Assembly (NCBI RefSeq): GCF_963259705.1
Contig: NC_081844.1
Location: forward strand, 36,025,341-36,089,340
Length of the DNA: 64,000 bases
Direction: 5' to 3'
DNA from: Myotis daubentonii
Taxonomy: Eukaryota; Chordata; Mammalia; Chiroptera; Vespertilionidae
Shown here: one piece after another, positions 1 to 10,987 of the stretch
Position numbering within the stretch: position 1 is the first letter of the stretch
How the letters are laid out: the number at the start of each line of letters is the position of its first letter
Translations under genes and position numbers: made by a program
Notes under the pieces: generated by a model
What the model was told of the DNA's origin: nothing
What the model saw: only the letters and a program-made list of their open reading frames with translations
Database searches by the model: none

Positions 1-168
1 GCTTGTGGCTGAGCAGAACTCCCCCTGTGGGAGCGCACTGACCACCAGGGGGCAGCTCCTGCATTGAGCGTCTGCCCCCTGGTGGTCAGTGTGTGTCATA
101 GTGACCAGTCATTCCCATTCTTTCTGCTGTTAGGGTCAGTTTGCGTATTACCTTTTTATTATCTAGGA
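1..168 (-). mobile_element. HeliBat-type Helitron, cut by window edge
   Basis: On the minus strand the element begins TCCTAGATAATAAAAAGG, the usual HeliBat 5' end, and continues into two facing copies of the motif CCACCAGGGGGCAG (42-55 and, inverted, 72-85). Its 3' end lies outside the window. It directly abuts the next Helitron, and the junction matches those at about 10988 and 40882. It carries no coding capacity for Rep/helicase. Confidence 0.85.
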
Positions 169-1012
169 TATAGGCCTGGTACACAGGTGGGGGCCGGCTG
201 GTTTGCTCTGAAGGGTGTCCCGGATCAGGGTGGGGGTCCCGCTGGGGTACCTGGCCAGCCTGGGTTAGGGGCTGATGGGTGTTTGTAGGCTGGTCAAGCC
301 CCCCCCAGTGGGGACCCTCACCTCATGGAGGTTTGGCCAGACTGGGTGAGGGGCTGATGGCTGTTTGCAGCTGGTCACACCCTCTTCAGGGTGGGGGTCC
401 CCACTGGGGTGCCTGGCCATTCTGGGTGAGGGGATGATGGCTGTTTGCAGCTGGTCACACCCTCTTCAGGGTGGGGGTCCCCACTGGGGTGCCTGGCCAT
501 TCTGGGTGAGGGGCTGAGGGCTGTTTTCAGGCTGGCCAAGAAGCTCCGGCGACGGAAGCTCCCAGCCTCTCCTTTTTTTCTTTTTTTTCTATTCTGGGAT
601 TTACTTACTTTCTATAATTGAAACTTTGTAGCCTTGAGAGGAGCTCAGAACCAGCCAGGGCCTGCGGGAGGTAAGCTTGGCTTCCTCCATCACCAGGGGC
701 AACCCAAGCCTCCTGCTCACTCCAGCTCCATGGCCACGGCCTGCTGAAAGCAGGTATCTGGGGTTTATTTACCTTCTATAATTGAAACTTTGTTGCTTTG
801 AGTGGAGTTCAGAGCCGCCCAAGGCCGGTGGGAAGCTTGGCTTCCTCCATCATTAGGGCAACCAAGCCTCCTGCTTGATCCAGCTCCCTGGCTGCCGGCT
901 GCCATCTTGGTTGGGTTAATTTGCATATAGTCACTCTGATTGGCTGGTGGGTGTGGCTTAAGGCTTAGCAAAGGTACAGTCAATTTGCATGTTTGTCTTT
1001 TATTAGTGTAGA
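169..1012 (-). mobile_element. HeliBat-type Helitron with internal ~80-bp tandem repeats
   Basis: Read on the minus strand it starts TCTACACTAATAAAAGAC and ends with a degenerate GGCCTATA instead of CTAG. Its 5' part contains a CCAAT-box sequence and an octamer-like ATGCAAAT. Positions 206-540 hold about four copies of an 80-bp repeat. The same element in the opposite orientation lies at 10090-10987. The flanks fit the A|T target rule at the 5' side. Confidence 0.85.
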
Positions 1013-1122
1013 TGATGCTTTATAAAATACAATAAAAATGAATGACTAGATAAAAGTTAAATGCTATCAGAATTATTTGGGAAATAATTAAATTGGATTT
1101 TTTAACTTTGCATATCCATATT

Positions 1123-1480
1123 TTATTATTTATTTATTTATTTTTCTAATTCTTTTTTTATTTTTTTTTATTAGTTAAGGTATTACAAGTGTGTCTTCAT
1201 CCCCTCCATTAACCCCTAACCTCCCCCTCCCCCCCGCCCCCCCTCCCCCCCCCGCCCCGCACCCTCATGCTCCCATCCCCCTGTTGTCCATGTCCATTGG
1301 TTTGGCTTATATATGTGTATACAAGTCCTTCGGTTGATCTCTTCCCCTTACCCCCGCCAGATGTGCATCTTTTATCAGATATATAATTAACAGTTACGGG
1401 GTTTTCTCCTAATCCTTGGCTTGTGTTTTCTTTCTCTTCCTGATGTGTTTTGAAGTAGGAGTCTTTCAATTCTTGGTAAA
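1123..1480 (-). mobile_element. L1 3' UTR fragment
   Basis: The C-rich tract followed by a 'cataagtccttcggttgatctc'-type segment is the reverse complement of the G-rich 3' end of bat L1. It is comparable with the plus-strand L1 3' end at 56570-56745. The right boundary is uncertain. There is no coding capacity. Confidence 0.55.
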
Positions 1481-1720
1481 ATTATTGCTTATCTTAAAAG
1501 AATCACAAGGGCTAATGAAATAGGAGACCATTGGCTGCATACCTTACTCTGTTCTTTAGCCCTAGTTCAGAAAGTACTTTTATAATCCTAGATTTTGTTT
1601 GCTGAGTGATGCTAAATAATTGTCACTATTTATAACCAGATATCCTGGTTTGTTTGTTGGGGGACCTGTTTTGCCAGCATATCTTTGACACTTGAGATAG
1701 CTGAGTTTAATGTCCTAGAC

Positions 1721-2030
1721 CAGGGGTTCTCAATCTGTGGGTCGCGACCCCTTTAGGGATCGAACGACCCTTTCACAGGGGTCACCTAAGACCATCAGAA
1801 AACACATATATAATTACATAATGTTTTTGTGATTAATCACTATGCTTTAATTATGTTCCATTTGTAACAATGAAAATACATCCTGCATATCAGCTATTTA
1901 CATTACGATTCATAACAGTAGCAAAATTACAGTTATGAAGTAGCAACAAAAGTAATTTTATGGTTGGGGTCACCACAACATGAGGAACTGTATTAAAGGG
2001 TCGTGGTGTTAGGAAGCTTGAGAACCACTG
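1721..2030 (+). mobile_element. SPIN-type non-autonomous hAT element
   Basis: Termini CAGGGGTTCTCAATCTGTGG and (inverted) CAGTGGTTCTCAAGCTTCC are hAT-like. The flanking 8-bp duplication is TCCTAGAC/TGCTAGAC, with one mismatch. The interior, including the run around 'cgcgaccccttt' and 'atgattaatcacta'-like segments, matches what I recall of SPIN_NA elements, which entered several tetrapod lineages horizontally. It encodes no transposase. Confidence 0.85.
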
Positions 2031-2885
2031 TGCTAGACCTAGAATCTTATAAACCTAAATTGTCAAAGTGGAGATGAGAAAATTACTGGAACTTATATAG
2101 TAAAATCTATGTTTAGGACCGTAATAATGAATTTGTAATTGTGGGATCAATATATAACATATCTATTAAAGAATGGTCAGTAGGAAGGTTAAAAAATACT
2201 AAATTCCATCAAAATCATCTTTTCCCACTTTTAACTATGCAGAGACACTGTTTTGCAGGGAGGCAAATATCTGAACACATGCTTTCACTCTCCTTTATCA
2301 CAACAAACATCTGTATAAGTAAGTGTCCTTTGAACTGCAGCACCAGGACAGATGATGTGGCAATGAAACCTACTTAAGATCTGTAGCCCAAGTAGGGCCT
2401 CATTAGTGTTTGAATTAATAAATGAAGATGTGGTTTTCATTTCAGTGAGAAATTTTTTTTCTCCATTATTTCTGTGATAACCTACCTATTTGCTTAGAAT
2501 TTATTCCACTGTTTAAAAATAGTTTTATGCTTTAATACCTGTAATGGAAGAAGTGCTTTATAAAAGCCAGTGGGCGCATTGTAAACATACAAATAGAGTC
2601 AAAGAACTACAAAGAAAAATTCTACAGAACATTGTTGTATTTCTTCAAAAGTGGCAATAGAAAAATACTGCTAGATTAGACTATGGGTTAGGATACGTTA
2701 GCTGCACAATTACAAAATCTGCAGAAGCTAAGTTAAAACTATAAAAGGAATTTATTCATGAATGTATCTCAAAATTCCTAAGTCAAGACAGGCTTTGGGC
2801 TAAAGTTGATCCAGAGATTCTAGGATATCATCAGTCATCTTTTTGGTGGTGTATTGTTTCACTTTGCATTCTCAATTTCCTGGAG
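2031..2885. other. Unassigned AT-rich DNA
   Basis: No element ends, tandem repeats or convincing coding sequence are visible. The short open frame at 2141-2377 has no recognisable similarity. Confidence 0.5.
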
Positions 2886-3200
2886 CAGCTTTGTCCAACA
2901 GAAATAAAATGCAAGTCACATTTGTAAATTTAAATATTCTAATAACTATGTTTCAAAAAGTAAAAAGATGACAGTTTTAACATCTTTCATTTAACTCAGT
3001 ACGTGCAAAATATTTTCATTTCAACATATAATCAGTATAAAAATTACTAATGAGATATTTTACATTCTTTTTTATGCTAAATCTTCAAAATCATTATATG
3101 CTACACTTACAACACATCTCAGTTGGGATTAACCACATTTTAAGGGCTCAGTAACCACACATGGCCAGGGGCTACTGTAATAGACAGCACAGTTGTACAG
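2886..3200 (-). mobile_element. Old eutherian hAT-type DNA transposon fossil
   Basis: The stretch from 'gctttgtccaacagaaata' to 'gtaatagacagcacag' has imperfect inverted termini and a body resembling a common eutherian hAT fossil (MER type). It is highly diverged and no duplication is readable. I cannot fix the family name. Confidence 0.45.
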
Positions 3201-3326
3201 TTTCTGCTTTGTCTTAATGCTGACTCTCCCTGTTTCTTCAAGTTGGCCACTTGCAGTCAGTGAAACAATCCAGGCCTGGAGTTTTCTTTGTTGGAGTATT
3301 TCCTTAATAACTGTAGGACTAATCAG

Positions 3327-3533
3327 CTATTTTTATTGATTTCAGAGAGGAAGGGGGGAGAGGGGAGACATCAGCAATGAGAGAGAATCATTGATCCATT
3401 GATCGGCTGCCTCCTACATGCCCCCCACTGGGAATCGAGCCCTCAACCTGGGCTTGTGCCCTACCTGGGAATCAAACTGTGACCTTCTGGTTCATAGATC
3501 AACACTCAACCACTGAGCCATGCTGGCGGGCCA
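3327..3533 (-). mobile_element. VES SINE (tRNA-derived)
   Basis: On the minus strand the tRNA-related head has an A-box-like GGCTCAGTGG and a diverged B box. A C-rich middle and an A-rich tail ending in '...aatcaataaaaat' follow. It is much diverged from the younger VES copies in the window, so it is probably an older insertion. Confidence 0.8.
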
Positions 3534-4163
3534 GGTTATTTCTTTTGATGGTTTATTTATTTCAAGGAGTTGGTCTGTTTCATCTGAGTTGCTGAATTTA
3601 TGGACATACAGTTGTTTTTACATCATTCTTTATCTCTGTTGGGTCTCTAGTGGTGTTCTCTGTTTCATTACCAAAATCCATAACTGATTAAATGTACTTC
3701 ATTTGAGTGTCTAAACATTATTTTATCACCAGCACCCCAAGTTAAAATGCTTCCAGTCTTTCGCTTAGCAAAAATGTGTAAAAGTAGTAGAATAGAGGTC
3801 ATTCAAAAACATAGTCATTTTTCTGGGACATGAGTGAACCAATAATTAAAAAATCGTCTGCTGATGGTGTTTCTGATGTTTATCAAAGTCATTTACGTAC
3901 CTGAATTCAGTGAAGACTACTAAAGTTACAATATATTTTTAAATAATAGGAGCTTCTTCTGAAGACAGTAGCCAAACTTTTAAAGCATTTCTTATACTGT
4001 CAATTCTAAACTGAAAAATTAGGCAATTAAAAAACAAGAAAGTTATTTTTCTTCGTCAAAATACCCACAAAGAGGTAAGTGACAGATGGAATATTGGTTG
4101 CTAAATGTTCCTGTTGTCGCTAACTTTACTTTTATGGTGAAGGCTTAACCCTGATAGAAGATA
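3534..4163. other. Unassigned AT-rich DNA
   Basis: I see no gene or repeat with definable ends here. Confidence 0.5.
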
Positions 4164-4328
4164 CAGTGGGGCCTTGACTTATGAGTTTAATACCTTCCGA
4201 GACTGAGCTCGTTAAGGAGCTCGTTAACTCAAATTACTCTATCAACTCAATGCAAAAAATCCGCGGAGAGACAGCTGGTATCTCAAAAAACTCGTTAGTC
4301 GGGACACTCGTAAGTCAAGACCCCACTG
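4164..4328 (+). mobile_element. Short Tigger/mariner-type MITE
   Basis: The 22-bp terminal inverted repeats begin CAGTGGGGCCTTGACTTATG and, at the other end inverted, CAGTGGGGTCTTGACTTACG. A TA dinucleotide flanks each side, as expected for Tc1/mariner-type integration. The interior carries repeated CTCGTTAA-type words. At 165 bp it has no coding room and would depend on a transposase in trans. Confidence 0.8.
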
Positions 4329-4352
4329 TATATGCAGAAGAAAGATGTAGGG

Positions 4353-4545
4353 CAGGGGTTCTCAAACTACGGCCCGTGGGCCACATGTGGCCCGCCGAAA
4401 ACATTTATCTGGCCCGCCGGGTGTTTTTGCCGCCGCTGTGTGCATAGGAATTTGTTCATAGTTTTTTTTTTAACTATAGTCCAGCCCTCCAACAGTCTGA
4501 GGGACAGTGAACTGGCCCCCTGTTTAAAAAGTTTGAGGACCCCTG
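4353..4545 (+). mobile_element. Non-autonomous hAT element
   Basis: Termini are CAGGGGTTCTCAAACTACGG and (inverted) CAGGGGTCCTCAAACTTTTT. A perfect 8-bp duplication ATGTAGGG lies at 4345-4352 and 4546-4553. The 193-bp length shows internal deletion. It sits only 24 bp from the MITE on its left. Confidence 0.9.
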
Positions 4546-4553
4546 ATGTAGGG

Positions 4554-5034
4554 TATCCACAACAGCAGTGACCTGTGTATGTTTTTGGATGTTAAAGTAA
4601 TACACACACCTGTTTAACTTTCTTTTGGCAAAAAAAAACATACCTTTGAAAGGTAGTAAATAATTTGAATTTTTATATACCTAATTTTGTTGCCAATATG
4701 AGTACTCACAGATCATTGTTAGAAAAATTTAGTCTTTGTTGATCCTTTTTAAAGTTCAAAGGTAACTGGAAATATGAATTTTAAGGGAAAGTTAATATTA
4801 CCTTACTTTGAAAATGAAAGCCTTAGTCAAAAAGATCTTTCAAATATTAAATATTTTAAAGAACAGTGTTTTTTCAATAGCTAGGCCTAGAGATGTATTG
4901 TATACAAAATTGGCTTACGAATAAACAATTATGTTTATTGTAACAAATGCAGCATTTAAAAATATTTCTTCTAGGATTAGCCAAGTAAACTTTATAACAG
5001 CTCTAGTTTCCAATCCATATGTTAACCTTTTATT
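4554..5034. other. Unassigned AT-rich DNA
   Basis: No element ends or coding signal are visible. Confidence 0.5.
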
Positions 5035-5165
5035 TATATTGTTTATTCAGTCATTCATCAAATCTCTAAGTTCCTACTATGAAAGAAGCACCTGCAGTTG
5101 GGGCTTGGAATACATTGTAAATGAGACAGACTTGTTCACACCAAACTGATAAGCTCTTTAGATTT
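5035..5165 (-). mobile_element. L2 LINE 3' fragment
   Basis: The sequence 'tcattcatcaaatctctaagttcctactatg' followed by 'gacagacttgttcacac' follows the reverse complement of the L2 3' end that is common in mammals. It is very diverged. Confidence 0.55.
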
Positions 5166-5369
5166 ACTTGTAAATTAAAACCCCAGGCAATATCTACTTA
5201 AAGTTTGAATAAATTATCGGTGTCATTATTATGAGAATTTTTGGTGTTAGTTCAAATTCACTATAGTTAGTGAGAGATACACATTTACTTGTATTCATAT
5301 TTGTTCACACCCATGATAGAGACATACATGTATTGGCTGTGTGTGGAATATAATTAGGGGAGCGTACTG

Positions 5370-5575
5370 GTTGACAGCATAGATTCTGGAGCTGGGTTAT
5401 CTGAGTTTGAATAATGGAGCTGCTGCTTATAAGCTCTATGATCTTTTAACTAGTTAATACTGTCACCTGCTTCATAGAGTTGGATTAAATGAGTTACTTG
5501 GTATAAAGCAAATAGATTTAGTGCCTGCTAAATACTTAGTGCTCTGTTAGTGTTATCAGTTATGATGTTGACTAA
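5370..5575 (+). mobile_element. MIR SINE
   Basis: The stretch 'acagcatagattctggagc' through the core and 'ggattaaatgagttacttgg' follows the MIR consensus on the plus strand. It is an ancient mammalian SINE with no target duplication left. Confidence 0.7.
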
Positions 5576-5923
5576 AACATTTTGTCAGAAAAGAGTGATT
5601 TTTGTTTTATTAATGTGAAAACATTGGAATAAAATCTGGGAAATCCCTATGCTATTTTCTGTGTTAACTGTCATAGTTATGCTTGGACTTGACAAACCCG
5701 GTCTACCTCTTTCTCATAGGCTAGAAAAAAATCAAAGTTTTGTCAGTTTAAAAAATTTTTTTTCAAAAAGCATTTAGCAAAGTCTACCATAAGTAGTTTC
5801 TGTAAAATAATTTTTCTTCTCTTGTTTTTATAGCTCATATCAGGAATTTCCTTTCTAAGCAAAACAATAAAAGATTGATACAAAATAAGAGTGTTGGAAA
5901 TAATTTAATAATTTATATGTATA
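5576..5923. other. Unassigned AT-rich DNA
   Basis: Nothing recognisable lies before the Helitron that follows. Confidence 0.5.
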
Positions 5924-6244
5924 CTAGAGGCCTGGTACATGAGATTTGTGAACTGGGCGGGGGGGGGGGTCCCCTCAGGCTGGTATGCACCCTCTTGCAG
6001 TCTGGGAGCCCTTGGGGGATGTCCAACTGCCGGCTTAGGGGTGTAGCGTAAGGCGGCAGTTGGACATCTTTAGAGCTGCCGTGGAGGCGGGAGAGGCTCC
6101 TGCCACCGCAGCTGTGCTTGCCAGCTGTCAGCCTGGGGGCAGCTCTTTCGTTGAGCATTTGTCCCCTGGTGGTCAGTGTGCATCATAGTGACCAGTTGTT
6201 CTGCCGTTCGGTCGATTTGCATATTAGCCTTTTATTATGTAGGA
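5924..6244 (-). mobile_element. HeliBat-type Helitron
   Basis: The left end CTAGAGGCCTGG is the reverse of the HeliBat 3' terminus. The right end, read on the minus strand, is TCCTACATAATAAAAGG. It sits between A (5923) and T (6245), the Helitron target rule, with no duplication. One CCACCAGGGG-type motif survives, inverted, at 6161-6172. Confidence 0.93.
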
Positions 6245-6604
6245 TGGTATGCCGTACACCATCTTTATGTACCCTTTAAATGACATAGTGATGTTATAAA
6301 CAAAGATTGATAGCTACTTTGTTCTACATATTAGGTGACCTTCATTCCAGTGAAATTTTAACTTAGGCTCTTTTTTCTGGAGAGGAGGATGGTTTAAGTA
6401 CACCCTATTCTTTGTACTTGAAGTATGTGTCAGGGACTAAGTTATTTTGGCACTTTTGAAATTTATCCCATCACTATTTTGTGCTGACATAATAGAAGAC
6501 AACATATCTGTTAAGGCAAGATATTCTATGGTTGAATTGTTATGAACTTGATCTAATTTAATGGTTCCATGTAAGCATGTATTCAAGTCCTCACACCTAA
6601 ATAT
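6245..6604. other. Unassigned DNA
   Basis: No element ends or coding signal are visible. Confidence 0.45.
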
Positions 6605-8160
6605 TTCCTCAAATAAATTAATGAAAAAAACATATATTGAGCACACATTATTCTAAAGACTGTGCTTAGATTTTAGGAAAAAAAACACACACAAAATGAA
6701 TGAAACTCATTCCCCAAACTTTATAAGGCCTACTGTCTGATGAGATAGGAATATACTGGGTGTACCAGTTAATGCGGATTTTTTTCAATAGATGGAGTTA
6801 CACCTATGCTAATACATATATGCAATTTGATATGCGTGCTATTTTGTTGTATTGACAGCAAGCTTCAAAACTTCAATGTCAAATTTGCTGAAGGTGTTAA
6901 CATCATAGATATTTTTACGCTTAAAAATGTCGAATTTCGTGCCAAAAAGAGCATTTGTGGGAAGTTTTAATTCATTACTTTATTTTGAAGAAAAGTGCTG
7001 CTGAATACTTCGGGAGGCTATTGTGAACATGCTCCATCTCGAGATACTTGTGAACGCTGGTTTAAACATTTTAAAAGTGATGATTTCAATGTGAAAGACA
7101 AAGAATGTCCAGGTCAGCCGAAAAAGTTTGAAGACCAGCAATTACAAGCATTATTGGATGAAGATGCACGTCAAACTCAAAAACAACTTGCAGAAAGATT
7201 AGCATTGCTCAGCAAACAATTTCTGATCGTTTACAAGCAATAGGAAAGATTTTAAAGTAAGGAAAATGGGTGCCACATTAACTGAACAAAAGACAAATGG
7301 AAAAGCAAAAAGTCAGTAGTAAAGTGTTGCTTCAATGGCACGAAAGAAAGTCTTTTTTGCATCAAATTGTGACTGGCGATGAAAAGTGGATTTAATTTTG
7401 AGAATCCCAAATGCACAAAATCATGGGTTGATCCAGGTCAACCATCAACATCAACTGCAAGGCCAAATCGCTTCAGAAAGAAGACCATGATCTGCGTTTA
7501 GTGGGATCAGGAAGGTGTGGTATATTATGAGCATCTAAAACTAGGTGAAACCGTTAGTACTGATTGCTACTGACAACAAATAATCGATTTGAACTACACT
7601 TTGATTGTGAAATGACCAGAATGTGCCAGGAGACGTGGCAAAGTAATTTTGCTTCATGATAATGCACCATCACACAGTTCAAAACCAGTTAAAAATGCAT
7701 TAAAAGATCTTGCCTGGGAAGTATTAACCCACCCACTGTATTCACCAGACCTTTCTCCTTCAGATTACCACTTTTTCTGATCGATGGCACATGCACTTTC
7801 TGAGCAGCACATCAAAACATACGAAGAAGTGGAAAATTGGGTCTCTGAATGGTTTACCTCAAAACAAGAGAAGTTCTATTGGGACGGTATCCACAAATTA
7901 CCTGAAAGATGGGGGAGATGTGTAGCTAGCGATGGACATTACTTTGGATAAAGCACTTTTGATGTTTCTCTTGAAATTATCGTGTTTCCTTTGATTACAA
8001 AATCTGCCATTATTAACTGGTACACGTAATAAATGAAGCAAGTGGTATGACTACTGCCATAATAGGAATATGCCTAAGGTGGTATTAGAAGCAAAGGAAG
8101 GACATTTTTAAATTCTGCTTTGACTTTTGATAGAAGAGTGTCAGAAAAGACTTCATCTGT
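6605..8160 (-). mobile_element. L2 fragment split by a mariner
   Basis: Left part 6605-6753 ('tattgagcacacattattct', 'gtctgatgagatagg') and right part 8029-8160 ('aataaatgaagcaagtggtatg') read as one minus-strand L2 3' end. A mariner lies between them, flanked by TA. The L2 assignment is moderate because of high divergence. Confidence 0.5.
6756..8026 (+). mobile_element. Mariner transposon, full-length but dead
   Basis: Inverted ends resemble GTGTACCAGTTAATGCGG and, inverted, a diverged CGTGTACCAGTTAATAATGG. TA lies on both sides. The 1.27 kb length is typical of mariner. Transposase remnants in order are an N-terminal MSNFVPKRAF-like start near 6929, a helix-turn-helix region (DTCERWFKHFKSDDFNVKD), TGDEKW near 7374, HDNAPSH near 7657 and YSPDLSPSDYH near 7740. 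The last three carry the DD34D triad. Stop codons and frameshifts break it, including a TGA shortly after FEEKCC. It cannot encode an active enzyme. Confidence 0.92.
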
Positions 8161-8215
8161 CTATTTTTTTAAAGATTGCCAAGTTCTATAAAATAATGAG
8201 TAGGTGAAACAGTAA

Positions 8216-8727
8216 TCTATACTAATAAAAGGGTAATATGCTAATTAGACTGGGAGATCTTCCGGATGTCCTTCTGGACAAAGCCATGGTGGTGGGGCCG
8301 AGGCAGAGGCAGTTAGGGACAATCAAGCCAGGAAGGGAGGGCAGTTGGGGGTGATCAGGCCGGTGAGAGGGGCAGTTGGGGGCAAGAAGGCTGGTAGGGG
8401 GGGCAGTTGGGGGTGAGCAGGCCAGCATGGGGGGGGCAGTTGGTGGCGAGCATACTGGTGGGGGGGCAATTGGGGGCGAGCAGGCCAGCAGGCAGAGTGG
8501 ATAGGGGCATTCAGGCAGGCAGGCAGGTGAGCAGTTAGGAGCCAGCGATCCCGGATTGCGAGAGGGATGTCGAACTGCCAGTTTAGGCCCAGGAATCAGG
8601 CCTAAACTGGCAGTTGGGCCTAAACTGGCAGTTGGACATCCCCCAAGGGGTCCCAGATTGGAGAGGGTGCAGCCCAGGCTGAGGGACACCCCGCCCCGTG
8701 CATGAATTTCATACACCAGGCCACTAA
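8216..8727 (+). mobile_element. Helitron, unit 1 of six-unit array
   Basis: It begins TCTATACTAATAAAAGGG after an A. It ends in a degenerate CTAA after a decayed hairpin (gcatgaatttcatacacc). The interior has G-rich 'ggggcagttgggggcgagcaggcc' repeats of about 30 bp. The next Helitron begins 4 bp downstream. Confidence 0.85.
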
Positions 8728-8731
8728 CCTA

Positions 8732-10089
8732 TCCTATATAATAATAGAGAAACCTGCAAATTAGCCATCCCTCCGCTACGCTCAAGCCACGCCCACCAGC
8801 CACGCTCACCAGCCAATCGGAGTGATATGCAAATTTAACTTGACAAAGATGGCGGGCCTGTGGGCAGTGTGCACGTGCACAGGCACCAAGCTGCTGTAGG
8901 AAGGCGTCCCTCACGACCCCGCCCCGGCCGATCTGGGCCAGTGGGCAGTGCGCACAGGGGTGGAGCAGCTGGGGATGGGCAGGGCAGGATGCCTGGCTTC
9001 CGTCCAGCCTTGGCCGCTCCAGGCCAGTACACAGGTGTGGAGGCAAGGAGCAGCCGGGGTTGGGCAGGGCAGGACGCCTGGCTTCCACCCAGCCTTGGCC
9101 ACTCCAGGCCAGTACACAGGTGTGGAGGGAAGGAGCAGCCGGGGTGGGGCGGGACGCCTGGCGTCACCCTCGTGCGCCTGCAACAGTCGCAGATCAAGGT
9201 GCGCACAAGTTCCCCCTGCCCCTCCGCCGCACTTCCATCAACCCCAGCATGCCTAAATCCCCCATAGGATGTGCACACGTCCCCTCTGACACGCTCACGT
9301 CCTTTGGAGAGTGTCTCGGTGTTCTGGGTGCTGAGGGTGGGCATCTGTGAGATGACAGTGAGAGGGCGGAGTGGTGACGCACTGTTCCTTCGGAGGCCAG
9401 TGCAGCGATGAGATCACCTCTGTGGGGCTAATGCAGGTGCTGAGGCGGGAGCAGGTGCAGACAGACACAGCTGGTGGGCGCAGGTGGCCCTAGCTGAGGT
9501 GCCTTCGTTCAGCATTCAAGATCAAGAACCCAGAGGCGGTGAGGAGTTCCATCCTCTCAGTGAAACAGTGGGATACTCGGGGCAACTGCAGAGGAGGAAT
9601 GTGCACATTAGGTGCCAGCACCCATGAGCAAAGGCTGCCCTAACAGCCTTGCTTGCTTGGGGCCTAGCGCACTCCTGCCAGGCAGCGGGTGACAGGATGT
9701 GCATTTCCGAGTTAATGAGAGAAAACATTGATTCTCTTCCTGCCCATGAAGGTGGAAAATGAATTGGAGAGACATGCGGGGAGTGAGCGAGGTTCCCTGT
9801 CTGGGGGTTCCAAATCCGCTGTTGGTTCATTTCAATGCTGACTAGAGATATACAGGGTGTCTCCCCAAAATGTATACACACTTTGAATACCTACTAATTC
9901 CAAAGGTTTTAAGCATGAGAAGAAAGAAACAACAATGGAGCTGTCATCTGTTAAAAGTGTGGGCACAAACAGGAAGTCAGACATTCCCCAAGGGGTCCTG
10001 GATTGAAGAGGGTGCTGGTCAGACTGAGGGGCCCCTCCCCCGCCCCCACACACACCCCAGTGCACAAATTTCGTGCACCGGGCTACTAG
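8732..10089 (+). mobile_element. Helitron, unit 2 of array, with atypical interior
   Basis: It starts TCCTATATAATAATAGAG and ends with the hairpin gtgcacaaatttcgtgcac and CTAG. An ~85-bp repeat occurs twice at 8990-9160. From about 9190 to 9840 the sequence does not resemble other Helitrons here. At 9852-9960 a mariner end (CAGGGTGTCTCCCCAAAATG preceded by TA) is embedded. The short open frames inside have no recognised similarity. Confidence 0.82.
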
Positions 10090-10987
10090 TTTACACTAAT
10101 AAAAGACAAACATGCAAATCGACCAGACCTTTGCTACACCTTAAGCCATGCCCACCAGCCAATCAGAGCAACTATATGCAAATTAACCTAACCAAGATGG
10201 CGGCCGGCAGCCACGGAGCTGGAGCAAGCAGGAGGTTTGGTTGCCCCAATGATGGAGGAAGCCAAGCTTCCTGCTTGCCGCGGCGGGCTCTGAGCTCCAC
10301 TCAAAGCAACAAAGTTTCAATTATAGAAGGTAAATAAACCCCAGATACCTGCTCTCAGCTGGCTGTGGCCACGGAACTAGAGCGAGCAGGAGTCTTCCCT
10401 CCCACCTGCTCTGGCCAGCTCTGAGCTCCTCTCAAGGCTACAAAGTTTCAATTATAGAAGGTAAATAAATACCAGAGTAAAAAAAGAAAAAAAAGGAGAG
10501 GCTGGGAGCTTCCGTCGCCAGGGGGCTTGGCCAGCCTGAAAACGGCTCTCAGCACCTCACCCAGACTGGCCAGGCACCCCAGTGGGGACCCCCCACCCTA
10601 AAGGGGGTGTGGCCAGCCTGAAAATAGCCATCAGCCCCTCACCCAGGCTGGCCAAACCTCCATGGGGTGAGGGTCCCCACTTGGGGGGGGGGGCTTGACC
10701 AGCCTGCAAACAGCCATCAGCCCCTCACCCAGGCTGGCCAGGCACCCCAGTGGGGACTCCCACCCTGAAGGGGGTGTGACCAGCCTGAAAACAGCCATTA
10801 GCCCCTCACCCAGGCTAGCCAGGCACCCCAGTGGGGACTCCCACCCTGAAGGGGGTGTGACTGGCTGCAAACGCCCATCAGCCCCCTCACCCAGGCTGGC
10901 CAGGCACTCCCAGTGGGACCCCCCACCCTGATCCAGGACACCCTTCAGGGCAAACCATCCGGCCCCCACCCATGCACCAGGCCTCTA
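10090..10987 (+). mobile_element. Helitron, unit 3 of array
   Basis: It begins TTTACACTAATAAAAGAC (one change from TCTACACTAATAAAAG). It contains CCAAT, ATGCAAAT and AAGATGGCGGC (10194-10204) near the 5' end. About five copies of an 80-bp repeat span 10530-10960. It ends GGCCTCTA, lacking the final G of CTAG. It is the plus-strand counterpart of the element at 169-1012. Confidence 0.88.

Noticed and set aside
361..540. Regular spacing of ~80-bp units as a possible CRISPR-like array
   Set aside because: Units are contiguous tandem repeats without unique spacers, inside a eukaryotic Helitron.
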